From: Andrena cerasifolii
Lineage: Eukaryota; Arthropoda; Insecta; Hymenoptera; Andrenidae
Length of the DNA stretch: 64,000 nucleotides
Assembly (NCBI RefSeq): GCF_050908995.1
Contig: NC_135129.1
Location: 1,240,001 to 1,304,000 of the forward strand
Reading direction: 5' to 3'
The notes under the pieces are model-generated. The model was not told the DNA's origin. It saw only the letters and a list, made by a program, of their open reading frames with translations, and did not search any database. Both the position numbers and the translations under genes were made by a program. This document shows, in pieces, positions 33,613 through 44,200 of this stretch. The stretch's first letter is position 1, and every line of letters starts with the position of its first letter.

Positions 33613-35851
33613 TTTCTAGTCTCTTAAAACAGCGTACTAAAGGTAGGTAATAAAAATTTTCTATGGAAACTGTAAATTATTCCTGAAAAAATTCTAAAAA
33701 ATGGCTTACTTTTGTGACCGTCACAGTGGTGTTCCCCTTAGATCCGCCACTAATTACGACTTCAATATTTATCAACACATAGAACATAAGGAAACAAAAC
33801 AAAAAAATTATGAAAAACTTTGCTTTCTAGTACTGTCATATACTCGCAATGTTTATAAACAGAACGCGTTCTTTTGCTTAGCGAGTTCCTAGAAAGAATA
33901 ATCCGTGAAGCGTATAACTTGTCCGAATATTTTTGTAACACGATAATCACGTACCTTTTCAGTTACTGTTAACCACAATGTAATATTGATATATCAGTTA
34001 AATAAACTACATATATTTTATAACTATAATAAATGACTTATCACAAGAAAAAAGAACGAACTTATTTGATGGAAAAATTATTAAGATACAAGGAGATAAA
34101 TCGAAGTATAACCTGGTGTCCGAATATTTTCGTTACTCACTGTATTTAGTATCATCCAATCATGAAAATTTCAATTTCTATGGCTATTGTTCCATCTTAT
34201 TGGAAATAGTATCAATAATGAGCCAAAATACGGCAAGTGGGGCTAGTTTTAACAATAACATCTTAATTCGTATGTCTTACCTCGATCATTATTCAGGATA
34301 ATATATATTCAAATTGGTTACTATTAAAACTACTTAGTGCGATGTATATCGTGTATCGGGTTATTTCCGTCGGGAAAACTTCACCAATCCATTGGTACAA
34401 TTTTCAGTAAGATAGGATAGAAATTACGGGACACCCTTAGGCCCGAGACAGACGACCGAGTTCCGAAACGGTCATTTAGCGGTCGTCAACTTAGGTATTG
34501 AAAAATCAACTCTTGGAGGTATTATAAACCAAATCTTTCCAAGGACTGCTTCGTGGCCTGAACAAGACAGGTTTTCGTGAATGTATCGCGTTCATGACGA
34601 CGACGCATGATCGTTATACTTTATCGGGAAAATATTACATTTTAAACGTTACCTCCAACGTTTATTCTTTTATTAGTCTTATACGACAGAAATGCCCGCG
34701 CGACAAAACTCGCTCGTCTGCAGCATGACTTATATACCGATTTCCGCAAAGTAGATAATTTAAAATTACAATTGTTCATAATTACGTATCTCTTCTTGGT
34801 GTTTAAAAGATGTTGGGATTCTTCGTAAACTTCTAGCACTGCTTCTATGTAGGTATAACGTGGTACAGTCACTTTCAATTCCTTATTCTGCGTTCAACTT
34901 TGTAGTCTTTGTACTGCGACGGTTTTCCTCTGACTGAGCACATGTGAATATTCGAGACAGTTCGAAACCTACTCAACGCACGCGACTGGTGGTAATCCAG
35001 TACAATCCTGACCAATCACGATTTTCGGCAACATGGCGCAGCCTATCCGAGATTACCATTATACCGCCAAAATTGAACTTGTTCATCCGTGGGTTCCTCT
35101 GTATATTAGGAGATGCGTAAGTAGGCTCTGCTTCGAGAATCGGGAAAACAACCCTTGAAGAAAATTGATAATGTCCTCGACATAGCTCGTTCGTTTGGAG
35201 TGATCTCTGGCACTCGTAACGACTAACAAAGGCCAGGAACATCTCAAGAAGTTCGTGACTTAAGTTAAATCTCGCGATTCGTCTCGGGGTCTGCTTCTTC
35301 CTGCTTTCGAGCTCTGCCTAAAATCTTTCCAACGCATCCTTAACAATACTATACTTAACAATATATTAAACAGGTGTTATAGAGTACGGGTGCACCAGAC
35401 ACCACGGTACTTCAGATCGTAGGCTCAGTAAATCGGACGTTAACTAAAATTCCATTGAAATAGGCAGAGTTCTATTGTAGCGAGGGGTAGATGCATCTTT
35501 CTTTTGTTAACCTTGGCAGAATGCAAAAAATGCAGTCTATTGATAGCGTAAGTATCCTCTGCAACAAAAACGGTTTCGTTCACGCAAACCGCTCTCAGCT
35601 GATTTAACGGAAATAAAGCATGCGTACCGGAAGGCGAATTTAATTCTCGCCCTGTAATGTTGGTCACTATGTTTATATACCATTATCTCCTACTTTGACG
35701 CAATCTGCGATGCTGTGTAACCTTGAAGCGGGAGCGTAGGTTAGGAGCAAGCTAGTCGCACTGTGTTTCAAGAGCCGTCTGTGATTGTTACGACCTTGTC
35801 ATTTAGAATATCGTTTATTGCGACCGTTGTCTACTACCCGTACATTGAAAT
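33613..35851. other. Mostly empty upstream region; one possible + strand first exon
   Basis: TGTCCGAATATTTT(T/C)GT occurs twice (about 33920 and 34118), perhaps from one repeat. Bases 35033-35115 read MAQPIRDYHYTAKIEL on to YIRRC and meet GTAAGTAGG, which looks like a short first coding exon. I cannot find a following exon before the thioredoxin gene and do not recognise the peptide, so it remains a candidate only. The rest shows nothing clear. Confidence 0.25.
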
Positions 35852-36406
35852 ATGCTTCGAGTCGGTGTTAGAACCGTGCGTAACGCTCTCGGGAGCAGAA
35901 GCTTCGCCAATGCACCGGCTCAGGAACAAGCCATTTCGACCGCATTCAAAATTCAGGACCTAAAGGATTTCGACGATCGCGTCAAAAAATCTAAAGTGCC
36001 CGTGATCATTGACTTCTTCGCAACGTACGTAAACATTTCTCCCTTACCATTGAACTGTTCTATGGAAGATATCATTGTACGCAATTCGTCTTGTAGATGG
36101 TGCAATCCTTGCCGTATGCTCACCCCTCGCATAGAGTCAATAATCGCAGAGAAGCAAGGGAAGGTTCTGTTGGCGAAGGTCGATATAGATGAGAATAGCG
36201 ACCTTGCTTTAGATTACCAGGTTGGTCCTCCGTTTACAAGATTGATTCCATGCCTTCTCTTGGAGCCGGTCATATTCTATCTTTGTTCATAGGTCGGATC
36301 TGTCCCAGTATTAATTGTAATGAAAGACGGAAAGGTGTTGGACAGAATCGTCGGCCTTCAAGATGTAGATAAACTTAGACAGTTTATAGATAAGTATACA
36401 GAATGA
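35852..36406 (+). CDS. Mitochondrial thioredoxin (thioredoxin-2 type)
   Basis: Exons 35852-36024, 36097-36220 and 36293-36406, with GTACGT/TTGTAG and GTTGGT/TCATAG junctions in matching phase; 136 residues. The first about 28 residues (MLRVGVRTVRNALGSRSF) are Arg/Ser rich without acids, a good mitochondrial targeting peptide. The thioredoxin fold follows: VIIDFFATWCNPCRML with the redox Cys pair, KVDIDENSDLALDY, and SVPVLIVMKDGK with the cis-Pro. The protein reduces disulfides in the matrix and feeds mitochondrial peroxiredoxin. The inter-Cys pair is Asn-Pro rather than the usual Gly-Pro. Introns are short (72 bp each). The gene is convergent with the C7orf50 homologue 414 bp away. Confidence 0.93.
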
Positions 36407-36819
36407 TCTATTTTAATTACGGTTTGCCACAAAACAGCCCCGTAGTCAATGGGGTGCTTGTATATTTTGTACAAGAACAGACTTGTTCGCGGTAATAAGT
36501 ATAAAGTGCGAGAGAACTTTTTAACGATGTATAGCCTCCGACTTTATGAATCGCTAATTTATAGGGAATTGTTAAATTGTTAAATAAATCATTTTCATGT
36601 AATAAACAGATAAATTTTATTGTTGAATTATTTACAAACGTTTAATACAATTACATACATTCATATTTATTGGCGTATGTTCATGGATGTCATTTACATA
36701 ACATGCTTCGAGTATCCGTACGTAAGGAAGTGACGTTATAAATTTCTAAGCAAAGTATCCAAAGTCTGATCGGCTAATGCGCTTAATGATCGTTATAGTC
36801 CTTCGGTACGAGTATTGAA

Positions 36820-39800
36820 TTACGTTTCGGTGGGTAAAGCTTGCAGAAGTTTCCTTGCCCTTTGGTACGCGACAGATTCCGTTTCATCCTTGGTCTCTTC
36901 GTCGTCCTCCACTTTCTTTATAACACCCATACCCTTCTTCAGAAGTTGCTCCCTCGCCATACCTTTGCAGCCTTCGAAATATTCTAAAACGGTCGGGAAA
37001 ATATCGTCCGGAATGGAAGTCTCGTCTAACAAATTATCCATTAGCCAAATTTGCCTGAGTTTCTCGAACTTCCATTCACTCTGCGCGTGTTTCCACTGGA
37101 AACAGAAAAGTCGCGTGTATCGGAGAACTGTTATTCCAATAAGATTTTATTAAAATGATTTGAAGATAATTATTTAGAAGTTTTCTGTCTTCACCGATTT
37201 CGATGATTTTTGGATATGTTATTAAGATCAAGATTCTGAACAACTTTTTCCTGTATATATAACCGCCGCACGGCATTAGTTTCCGAGATATTCGCAAAAA
37301 ACTGCGTTACCACTGCATTGAATTCGATCCATACGTGCATGATGCGGTAGCGTGTGCAACAGCACGACACCGCCGCTCATCTACTGTTTCTGCATTTACA
37401 TACGTCGCGGTGACCGGCAGGCAACGTGTATACCGGGTACACTAAAAGGTTCCAGTTAACCAATTTCTCCTTTTTTTTATTTCCCGTTGCGTTTCCGACT
37501 AGGGCTGGGACTATTTGAATAATTTAATATTCGAATATTTTACAAGTATTCGTATGCTACGAATAAACTTCGAATATTTGAGTATTCAAATGCTACGAAT
37601 AAACTTCGAATATTTGAGTATTCGAATAGTATGGTGTGAAGTGGATCAAAATTAGCTTACAAGATTTCACCCTGACAAATGAACCTAAAGAACTGGATTT
37701 ATAATTCACACCATACTATTCGAATACATCAGTATTCGAATACTTAAATATTCGAATAGTATTCGAATACTTGGATATTCGAATTATATTCGAATACTTG
37801 GATATTCGAATTATATTCGAATACTTGGATATTCGAATTATATTCGCCAAATAATTGAGCAACTGAAGTATTTGAATATTCGAATACCGAAAAATTCGAC
37901 AAATAGTCCCAGCCCTATTTCCGACGCAACGCATTCCACTTTCCAAATTGTCCGAGGATTAGGGTAAAGGTACCAGTAGTTGACCATGTATCAGTAGTTG
38001 ACAACTTTTAAAAAAAACGTGAAAAATAAGTTTTTTAGAAGTGCAACTATCTCTTCTCAACAGCGCGCCGCGGCTCCTAATACCCACAAGTCGCCACTTC
38101 TAAAAACTTTATTTTTCACGTTTTTCTGAAAAGTTGTCAACTACTGATACATGGTCAACTACTGGTACCTTTACCCTAGTATAGGTTAGAGCTAGATTAG
38201 CGCGTAAAGCATGGTTACGAACCGATGTGTGTCGGGGTGTGACGGGAGCCCCCACAAACCTAACAGGTGCTATTGAAAGCACCCTCTTCCTAGCAAAGAA
38301 TTATGTTTTAGAACCAGAGGCATCCTAATATCCAGCTGTGCTGGCGCCGTCGAACAAAGTCAGAGATGACGGGCATCCGCAAGTTTCTGGTTCAAATTTC
38401 CAAACGCACATCGGTTCGCTACCACGCTTAACGCGCCCGCGAGCGGGCGTGCGCCCCCCGCGCTATTCTAGCCCCAACCAATACTAATACCCGGAACAAG
38501 TTGGAAAAGGGAATGCGTTCAGGGCTTGAAACGGTTGCGAAAATAACTGTTTAAAACTGATATATAAAGGTTCTGATTAAAACGGTTATGGAGAACTTTT
38601 ATTCCAAATAACTGTTATGAAGAACCGAAATTTCCAACTATTATCTGTTTCGGTTACGGTTCCTATTTCCCTCTTCATATCAGTTCCATAACCGTTATTT
38701 TTTCGGTTCTATATCGGTTCCGAAACGGTTCCAGAATCAATTCTTATATCGACTTTTCCCTAATTGATATCATTCATTATTGTAGCTGTAGATTGCTGTA
38801 GATGTTCATCTTTTTTACAAAATCCTTATAGAAACAGGAGTTAAAAAATATGTAGCTGATTTATTTATTACATACGATATGTATAAATGTTTCTTCTTTA
38901 TCTATAAGGATTTTGCAAAGAATATGCACATATACAGTAATCTGCAGCTACAATAATTAATGATATCAATTAGGAAAAAGTCGATACAAGAATTGATTCT
39001 AGAACCGTTTCGGAACCGAATAGAACCGAAAAAATAACGGTTATAGAACCGATATGCGGAAGGAAGTAGGAACCGTAACTGAAACAGATAATAGTTGGAA
39101 ATTTCGGTTCTTCATAACAGTTATTCAGAATAAAGGTTCTTCATAACCGTTTGGAGAATCGAAATCGATATTATAACAGTTTTCAAGCCCTGAATGCGTT
39201 GCATTGGAATAAGTCAAAAGAAGTTTTTCGCAAATATCTCGGAAACGAAGGCCGAGCGGCGGTAACACATGTGGGAAAAAGTTGTTCAGAATGTTGAGTT
39301 CTACAAAATATTTCAAGGTCATCAAAATCGGTGAGGGCAGAAAACTTCTAAATAATTACTGACTTGAATACCTTGGAGACGTAGCTGAGTCCTTTTTTCA
39401 TCGCTTCCAATCTACCAGCCTCCTTCTTCTCGTTCTCCTTTCTCTCAGCTTTCTCCCTTTTCACTTGCCTCTTAGAAGGCTGCTTTGGTTTCTTTGTGTC
39501 GCTTTTACGAGATTCCTCTGTATCTTTTAAACCATTACCTGTGTTCATAATACTGGGAAATAGAAGATTCTTTTAGTTTAACGCGCTAAACAGCCGGAAG
39601 TTAAAATTGAACTGTTAACCACTCACTTTGCTTTTTGCAATCTCTTCGGGGGAGTTGCTTCGTCGTTCGACTCCTCGTCATCCAGATCTTTCTGCACGCC
39701 GGTGTAATTATTCTCTTGTTCGTCGTTCTTCAACGCCTCTTCCTGAGAATTATCGAAGCTACCATTTACAGTCGATTTCTGCTTTCTGTGCTTCCTTTTC

Positions 39801-40133
39801 TTGTGCGCCACGTTCTGCTTATCAACTCCCTTTATCACGTCGCCGTTATCTTCCGTTGCGTTTATGTCAGTTGCTTTATTCATAAATTCTGCAAAAGATC
39901 AATTAAAACATTCCAGTAGAGATACTACAGGTCGGCTTTAACCTCAATGAAATTTATATTCTCGAGAAATTCGAAGTAATGTTCATGTCACCGGCGCGAA
40001 GCTACGAAAACAATATTATCGATACGTGTATGAAAACCGCTGAATATTCACCTCTCGATTTATCTCTTCTTTTTGTCCGTTTCCGCGATTTCGGGTCCTT
40101 AACCACAAACTTTGACGTACCGTCGGAACCCAT
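36820..40133 (-). CDS. C7orf50 homologue (WKF-domain protein)
   Basis: Exons (reverse): 40133-40052, 39888-39627, 39552-39372 and 37095-36820; phases agree and give 266 residues. The N-terminal two thirds are basic and low complexity (KSRKRTKRRDKSR, KKRKHRKQKS, KRQVKREKAERKENEKKEA), suggesting a nuclear or nucleolar RNA-associated protein. The C-terminus carries the WKF block: WKHAQSEWKFEKLRQIWLM, then PDDIFPTVLEYFEGCKGMAR. Known: the human homologue C7orf50 has been linked to the nucleolus; the function is poorly defined. Intron 3 (39371-37096, 2,276 bp) is almost entirely transposon. The gene shares a 418 bp divergent promoter with the UQCC4-like gene. The exon 1 start is the first Met and fits the phase; an internal Met at 39883 is possible but less likely. 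Confidence 0.85.
37500..37917. mobile_element. 418 bp hAT-like MITE with internal TTCGAATA repeats
   Basis: TAGGGCTGGGACTATTTG at the left is exactly mirrored at the right. TTTCCGAC is duplicated on both sides (37492-37499 and 37918-37925). The interior repeats a 28 bp unit (ACTTGGATATTCGAATTATA...) about four times at 37740-37850, giving dense TTCGAA palindromes. Copy B keeps the unoccupied site (ATTCCGACGCAACG, about 43483). Confidence 0.93.
37962..38176. mobile_element. 215 bp palindromic MITE with TA duplication
   Basis: The arms GGGTAAAGGTACCAGTAGTT... and mirror extend about 80 bp each side around a 50 bp centre. TA flanks both ends (37960-37961 and 38177-38178). Copy B shows the empty site GGTATTAGTATTGG. 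The TA duplication suggests a Tc1/mariner-type helper. Confidence 0.9.
38520..39192. mobile_element. 673 bp hAT-like MITE
   Basis: It begins CAGGGCTTGAAACGGTT and ends AACAGTTTTCAAGCCCTG. AATGCGTT is duplicated exactly (38512-38519 and 39193-39200). Much of the body is palindromic (AACGGTTAT... arms). Copy B keeps the single AATGCGTT at about 43734. Confidence 0.93.
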
Positions 40134-40551
40134 AGTACTACCAATAACCAATTTACTTTACATACGATCGTAGCAAGAAATTTATTAAGTTAGGACAAAA
40201 GTATTGCCGTTAGCGCTGAGTAAAGATCGAGTAGCGAATGGAAAACAATGTAGGAAGACGTCAATCACTTTCGAAATCGACTGCCACCGCACATGTGGAA
40301 GTTTCCGTCTACGGGGCGTTAAAAAACAGGGACAAGAACATCCAGGAGATAAGGAACTGTTATTTGACTTGGAATAATTGACATTTGTTTAGTTATGAAA
40401 CAAATTTAACATAGGACAGTGTGATTAATATCAAAGTTATATATAAGTGTGTATTTGTTACGCAAAGCTGGACAAACAGCACGTGAAATTCGAAACAGTG
40501 AATCAGTGTGATTGCGAGTGAACGCGAGCTCGTAGCGCTCATCTCGTAAGG
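40134..40551. promoter_or_regulatory. Shared divergent promoter, C7orf50 / UQCC4-like
   Basis: The start codons of two divergent genes are 418 bp apart, leaving room only for two 5' leaders and a common promoter. No TATA box is evident on either side. Confidence 0.55.
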
Positions 40552-41168
40552 ATGAAGCTGACGAAATTGATTGCGTGTCTGTCACAAATCAGAAGTGGAA
40601 ACGCTTTATTAACGAGGTACATTTAGATATCGGGGAAGTATGCAACGTTTCTTTCTTTGAACCAAGTTATTAGAACAGTTGTACTAAAAAGGTTATGTAC
40701 GCCGAGAAAGAAAAGATTCTGCGCACTAAAAAAAACTCGCGTCTTTCGATGGATTTATTCTACTTATTGTAAAATAAAGTAAATTATTGTGAAATATTAA
40801 GTAAAATAATGAAAACGTTAATGCTTTTTAGAAATGCGATTTCTCAAGCACGTAGCCGAGGATATAGTACCGATTCAGCGAAGAAAGTAATAGGAGACGA
40901 GTTCGATGTACCCATAAAGTATTCAACGAGTCGAGCTGCGAAAGCTCCCGCCGTGCATACGATTGGGCGATATAGCAATTATCCAGCGCATCAAACGATA
41001 GTGATATCGATGAGCTTAACCGTCTTCCTCCTTTATTTTTGTGTATTCAGGGAAGAGAATGACATCGATCAGCAAATGATGGCGGGATTGACTCCGGAAG
41101 TGCAACAGAATTTGTATGGCATCAAGGCTCCAGATTACAAACAGAGACATTCGAGTAAACCAATGTAG
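40552..41168 (+). CDS. UQCC4 / CCSMST1-family complex III assembly factor
   Basis: Exons 40552-40616 and 40832-41168, joined GAG|GTACAT ... TTTTTAG|AAATG in phase; 133 residues. The N-terminus (MKLTKLIACLSQIR... ARSRGYST) is a mitochondrial targeting peptide. The core DVPIKYSTSRA, a spacer, then ISMSLTVFLLYFCVFREEND matches the family's layout: a short PIKFSTSxA motif, one membrane span and an acidic R-E-E-x-D-I-D edge. Known: UQCC4 helps assemble respiratory complex III in the inner membrane. A longer single-exon reading from the Met at 40809 exists, but the spliced form gives the better targeting peptide. The stop is 64 bp from the convergent PIG-Q stop. Confidence 0.8.
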
Positions 41169-41232
41169 TTTTAATATTACGATCAGATGTAGAAAGGTAT
41201 TTTTATGATTATAAATAGTTATAAATAAACAT

Positions 41233-44200
41233 TTATAGTGGGTACAACAATTCGCCCCATATTATGTTATTTATTATATTACTCCATTCGATGGGCGGAT
41301 GTTTAGCAATCGTGTCTGGTATACATTTGTCCCATGTATCTTGCCACGGTGCTGCAACCATCGTCATTATTAATATCGTTGGTCCCTCGGCTCGGTATAA
41401 ATGTGTCTTAATATTAACAATACCTGGAACATAGAAATCGCGATATGTGGCAAGAAAGCGCAAGAATAAAGTAACTGGTACTATTGCCAAATGAGAAGAA
41501 GACAGACTACCCACGAGCTGGAATGTCACAGGGGCAAGGGAAATTGCTGGCTCGCTCCACCCAATTTCTTGCAACAAAGTCCGCCGCGTAATGCAGAACG
41601 CGAACGAAACAAATCACAACAGCCTCGCGGATATGGACCGCTAAGAACCGAAAAGTAGGACTTCTTGGAGGGGATAGGGTGGAGCGAGCAGGCGGTTGTC
41701 GTTGCCCCTGTTATGTCTTTGATGTAAGAATTGGAATCTGAGAAATTTTTTAATGCATTGGGTCTCTGGATCTGAACTATAGTTATGGAGTCGATGGTCT
41801 ACCCCCCATAATTTTCAAGAACTGTAAATTTATTATGTCTCGAATACTCTGAAGCATTTTTAACAAGTCACCGAGCTAGGGAGTCTTTCTGGAAAAATGG
41901 AAAGTCTGCCTTGTTACCCCGATATTTAAAGGCGGTGACAGGTCCCAGACCTCTAACTATAGGCCCATAAGTATTCGAAATACAATGCCCAAGGTGTTCG
42001 AGAATATAATCTCTCGTAAGTTGTCGTTTCAGACTAAAAATTACTCACTTAAGGTCTACAATTACTAACTTAATCACTTATTATAGTTATATTGTTGATA
42101 CTATAGAGGAGGGTACTCAAGTAGACGCTAGGGGAGACTGGGGCTAGTTGATACGTTTTTCAGTTTTCAAAGTTTTTCATTTTTGTTTGAATTAATTACT
42201 TGATAACAAATATGCTAAAATATACTTTGGTCCTTGCTCTTTAATATGTTGTAAATGAAAAGTTGAGAAAATACATACGAAATGAATGAAAAAATGTTAT
42301 TTGGACGATCAATTTGGATGTATCAAAACTATTTACTTTTTCTCTATATAAACGAAAACAGTTAAAAAACGATTGTTAACGTCAATGTACACACACGTGC
42401 GCTGGATCATAGGAAAGAATTGGACAACAATCTTCACATATCTGGCACAAATGGAGCTACATATATACGGTGTCGAGATAATTCGTCTGAATCAACTTGC
42501 CCTGGTCTCCCCTATATATACCGATTTTAGAAAAGAATTTGACTCTGTGAACCATTCCATTTTACTTAGTTAAACTGCAAGCAATTGGGATAACGGGGAA
42601 ATTCTACGAATTGCTATCTAGCTTCATTACTGGAAGATCCCAAATTGTGAAGTGCAATGGTGTTCTGTCTACTGCGTTCTCAGTCATGTCCGGCGTCCCT
42701 CAAGGATCCCACCATGGTTCTCTCTTATTCATCCTATTTATCAATGATATATCGAGTGTTTTTAAAAATAGTTATTTTCTCCTCTATGTTGACGACTTAA
42801 AAATTTTTCGACCTATAAAAAGTGCGGAAGAGACCATCCTGATTCAGGGCGATCTTTTGACCCTTGAAAAGTGGTGCAAGGAGAATAGCCTTATGTTTAA
42901 TATCTCCAAGTGTCATGCAATTCGTTTTAGTCATAAAGGTATAAACATCCAGCATCAATATACTTTAGGAAACACTCCTTTCCCTTTAGTTAACAGTACA
43001 ACTGACCTAGGGATAATCTTTACGTCAACGTTATCCTTCACGGGTCACTATATAAAAAAAAAAATCAACTCTGCCTACAAAACTTTAGGTTCTAATTATC
43101 ATGTTTCTCCACATCTATCTGCCAAGTCAATCTCACTTTTATACAATACCATAGTACGGCCTCATCTCGAATATGGCACCATAATCTGATCTCCTTACTT
43201 CAAAATACACTGCTGTAGAATTGAGAGCGTTCAACATAAATATCTAAGGTTAATAGCTTACAAATCTGGTGCTAGTATTCCTATATATTGTCATAATTAC
43301 GATCTATGGCTCTCCAGACTAAATCCGTTAACGGTAATTATTTAGAAGTTTTCCATCCTCACCGATTTCAATGATTTTTGGATATGTTGTCGGGGACACG
43401 ATTGTGAACAACTTTTTCCTATACATGTTACCACCGCTCGACCTTCGTTTCCGAGATATTTGCGAAAAACTTCTTTTAACTTATTCCGACGCAACGCATT
43501 CCACTTTCCAACTTGTCCCTGGTATTAGTATTGGTTGGGGCTAGATCAGTGCGGGGGGCGCGCGCCCGCGAGCGGGCACGTAAAGTATGATAGCGAACTA
43601 ATATGAGTCGGGGTGTTGCATCCGCAAGTTTCTAGTTCAAATCTCTAAACTCACATCAGTTCGCTATCATGCTTTACATGCCCTCCGCACTAATCTAGCC
43701 CCAACCAATACCCTGGACAAGTTGGAAAGTGGAATGCGTTGCGTCAGAATATATCAACAGAAGTTTTTCGCCAATATCTCGAAAACGAAGGTTGTGCGGC
43801 GGTAATATGTATAGGAAAAAGTTCAGAATCTTGATTTTGATAACATATCCAAAAATCATTGAAATCGGTGAGGATGGAAAACTTCTAAATAATTACCCTG
43901 TTAACTCTTGAAAACAGAAGAATTATATCAGATCTGACCTTTTTACTCAATGTGATAAATAGCCGAATAAATTGTCAACCCATACTAAATCAACTCAATT
44001 TCAATGCAACCACTAAGAGCCTAAAGGTCTGCGCACACATATCCGTTCCGTGTCAGTACCGTTCCGTCGTACCAGTGGTAAGAAAAAGAGACCCTCTACG
44101 CACACCTTAAAGGTCTAAACACACATATCAGTTCCATGTCAGTACCGTTCCCTCGTGGCTGTGGTAAGAAGAAGAGACCCTCTACGCCCCTCTTCTTCTT

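Larger units (their letters stand above)
37165..39360. mobile_element. hAT-like non-autonomous element filling an intron (copy A), with three nested insertions
   Basis: The ends G(A)TAATTATTTAGAAGTTTT and AAAACTTCTAAATAATTAC(T) are inverted. They are flanked by GATTTGAA (37157-37164) and GACTTGAA (39361-39368), an 8 bp duplication with one change. The same family occurs uninterrupted as copy B at 43334-43896 (563 bp). Comparing the two shows that copy A took three later insertions (37500-37917, 37962-38176 and 38520-39192). Confidence 0.85.
41765..44021 (+). pseudogene. LINE (jockey/CR1-like) reverse transcriptase remnant inside PIG-Q intron 4
   Basis: + strand, antisense to PIG-Q. Blocks in order: GVDGLPPIIFKNC, KWKVCLVTPIFKGGD, YRPISIRNTMPKVFENII; then, after a MITE (42131-42512), IYTDFRKEFDSVNH, SFITGRSQIVKCNG, SGVPQGSHHGSLLFILFIND and LLYVDDLKIF, with the catalytic Asp pair intact. 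Stops interrupt it (for example TGA for the Trp of IIWSPYF at 43187). After a second insertion (43334-43896) it resumes LENRRIISDLTFLLN. 5' truncated. Clade inferred. Confidence 0.88.

Noticed and set aside
35440..35667. Reverse-strand 75-codon frame upstream of thioredoxin
   Set aside because: No motif; overlaps the likely promoter and 5' region; no exon partners found.
41482..41577. Extra PIG-Q coding sequence upstream of the last exon (QLVGSLSSSHLAIV)
   Set aside because: It is one arm of an inverted repeat whose other arm is at 44545-44586. The phase of exon 4 joins perfectly at 41423 without it.
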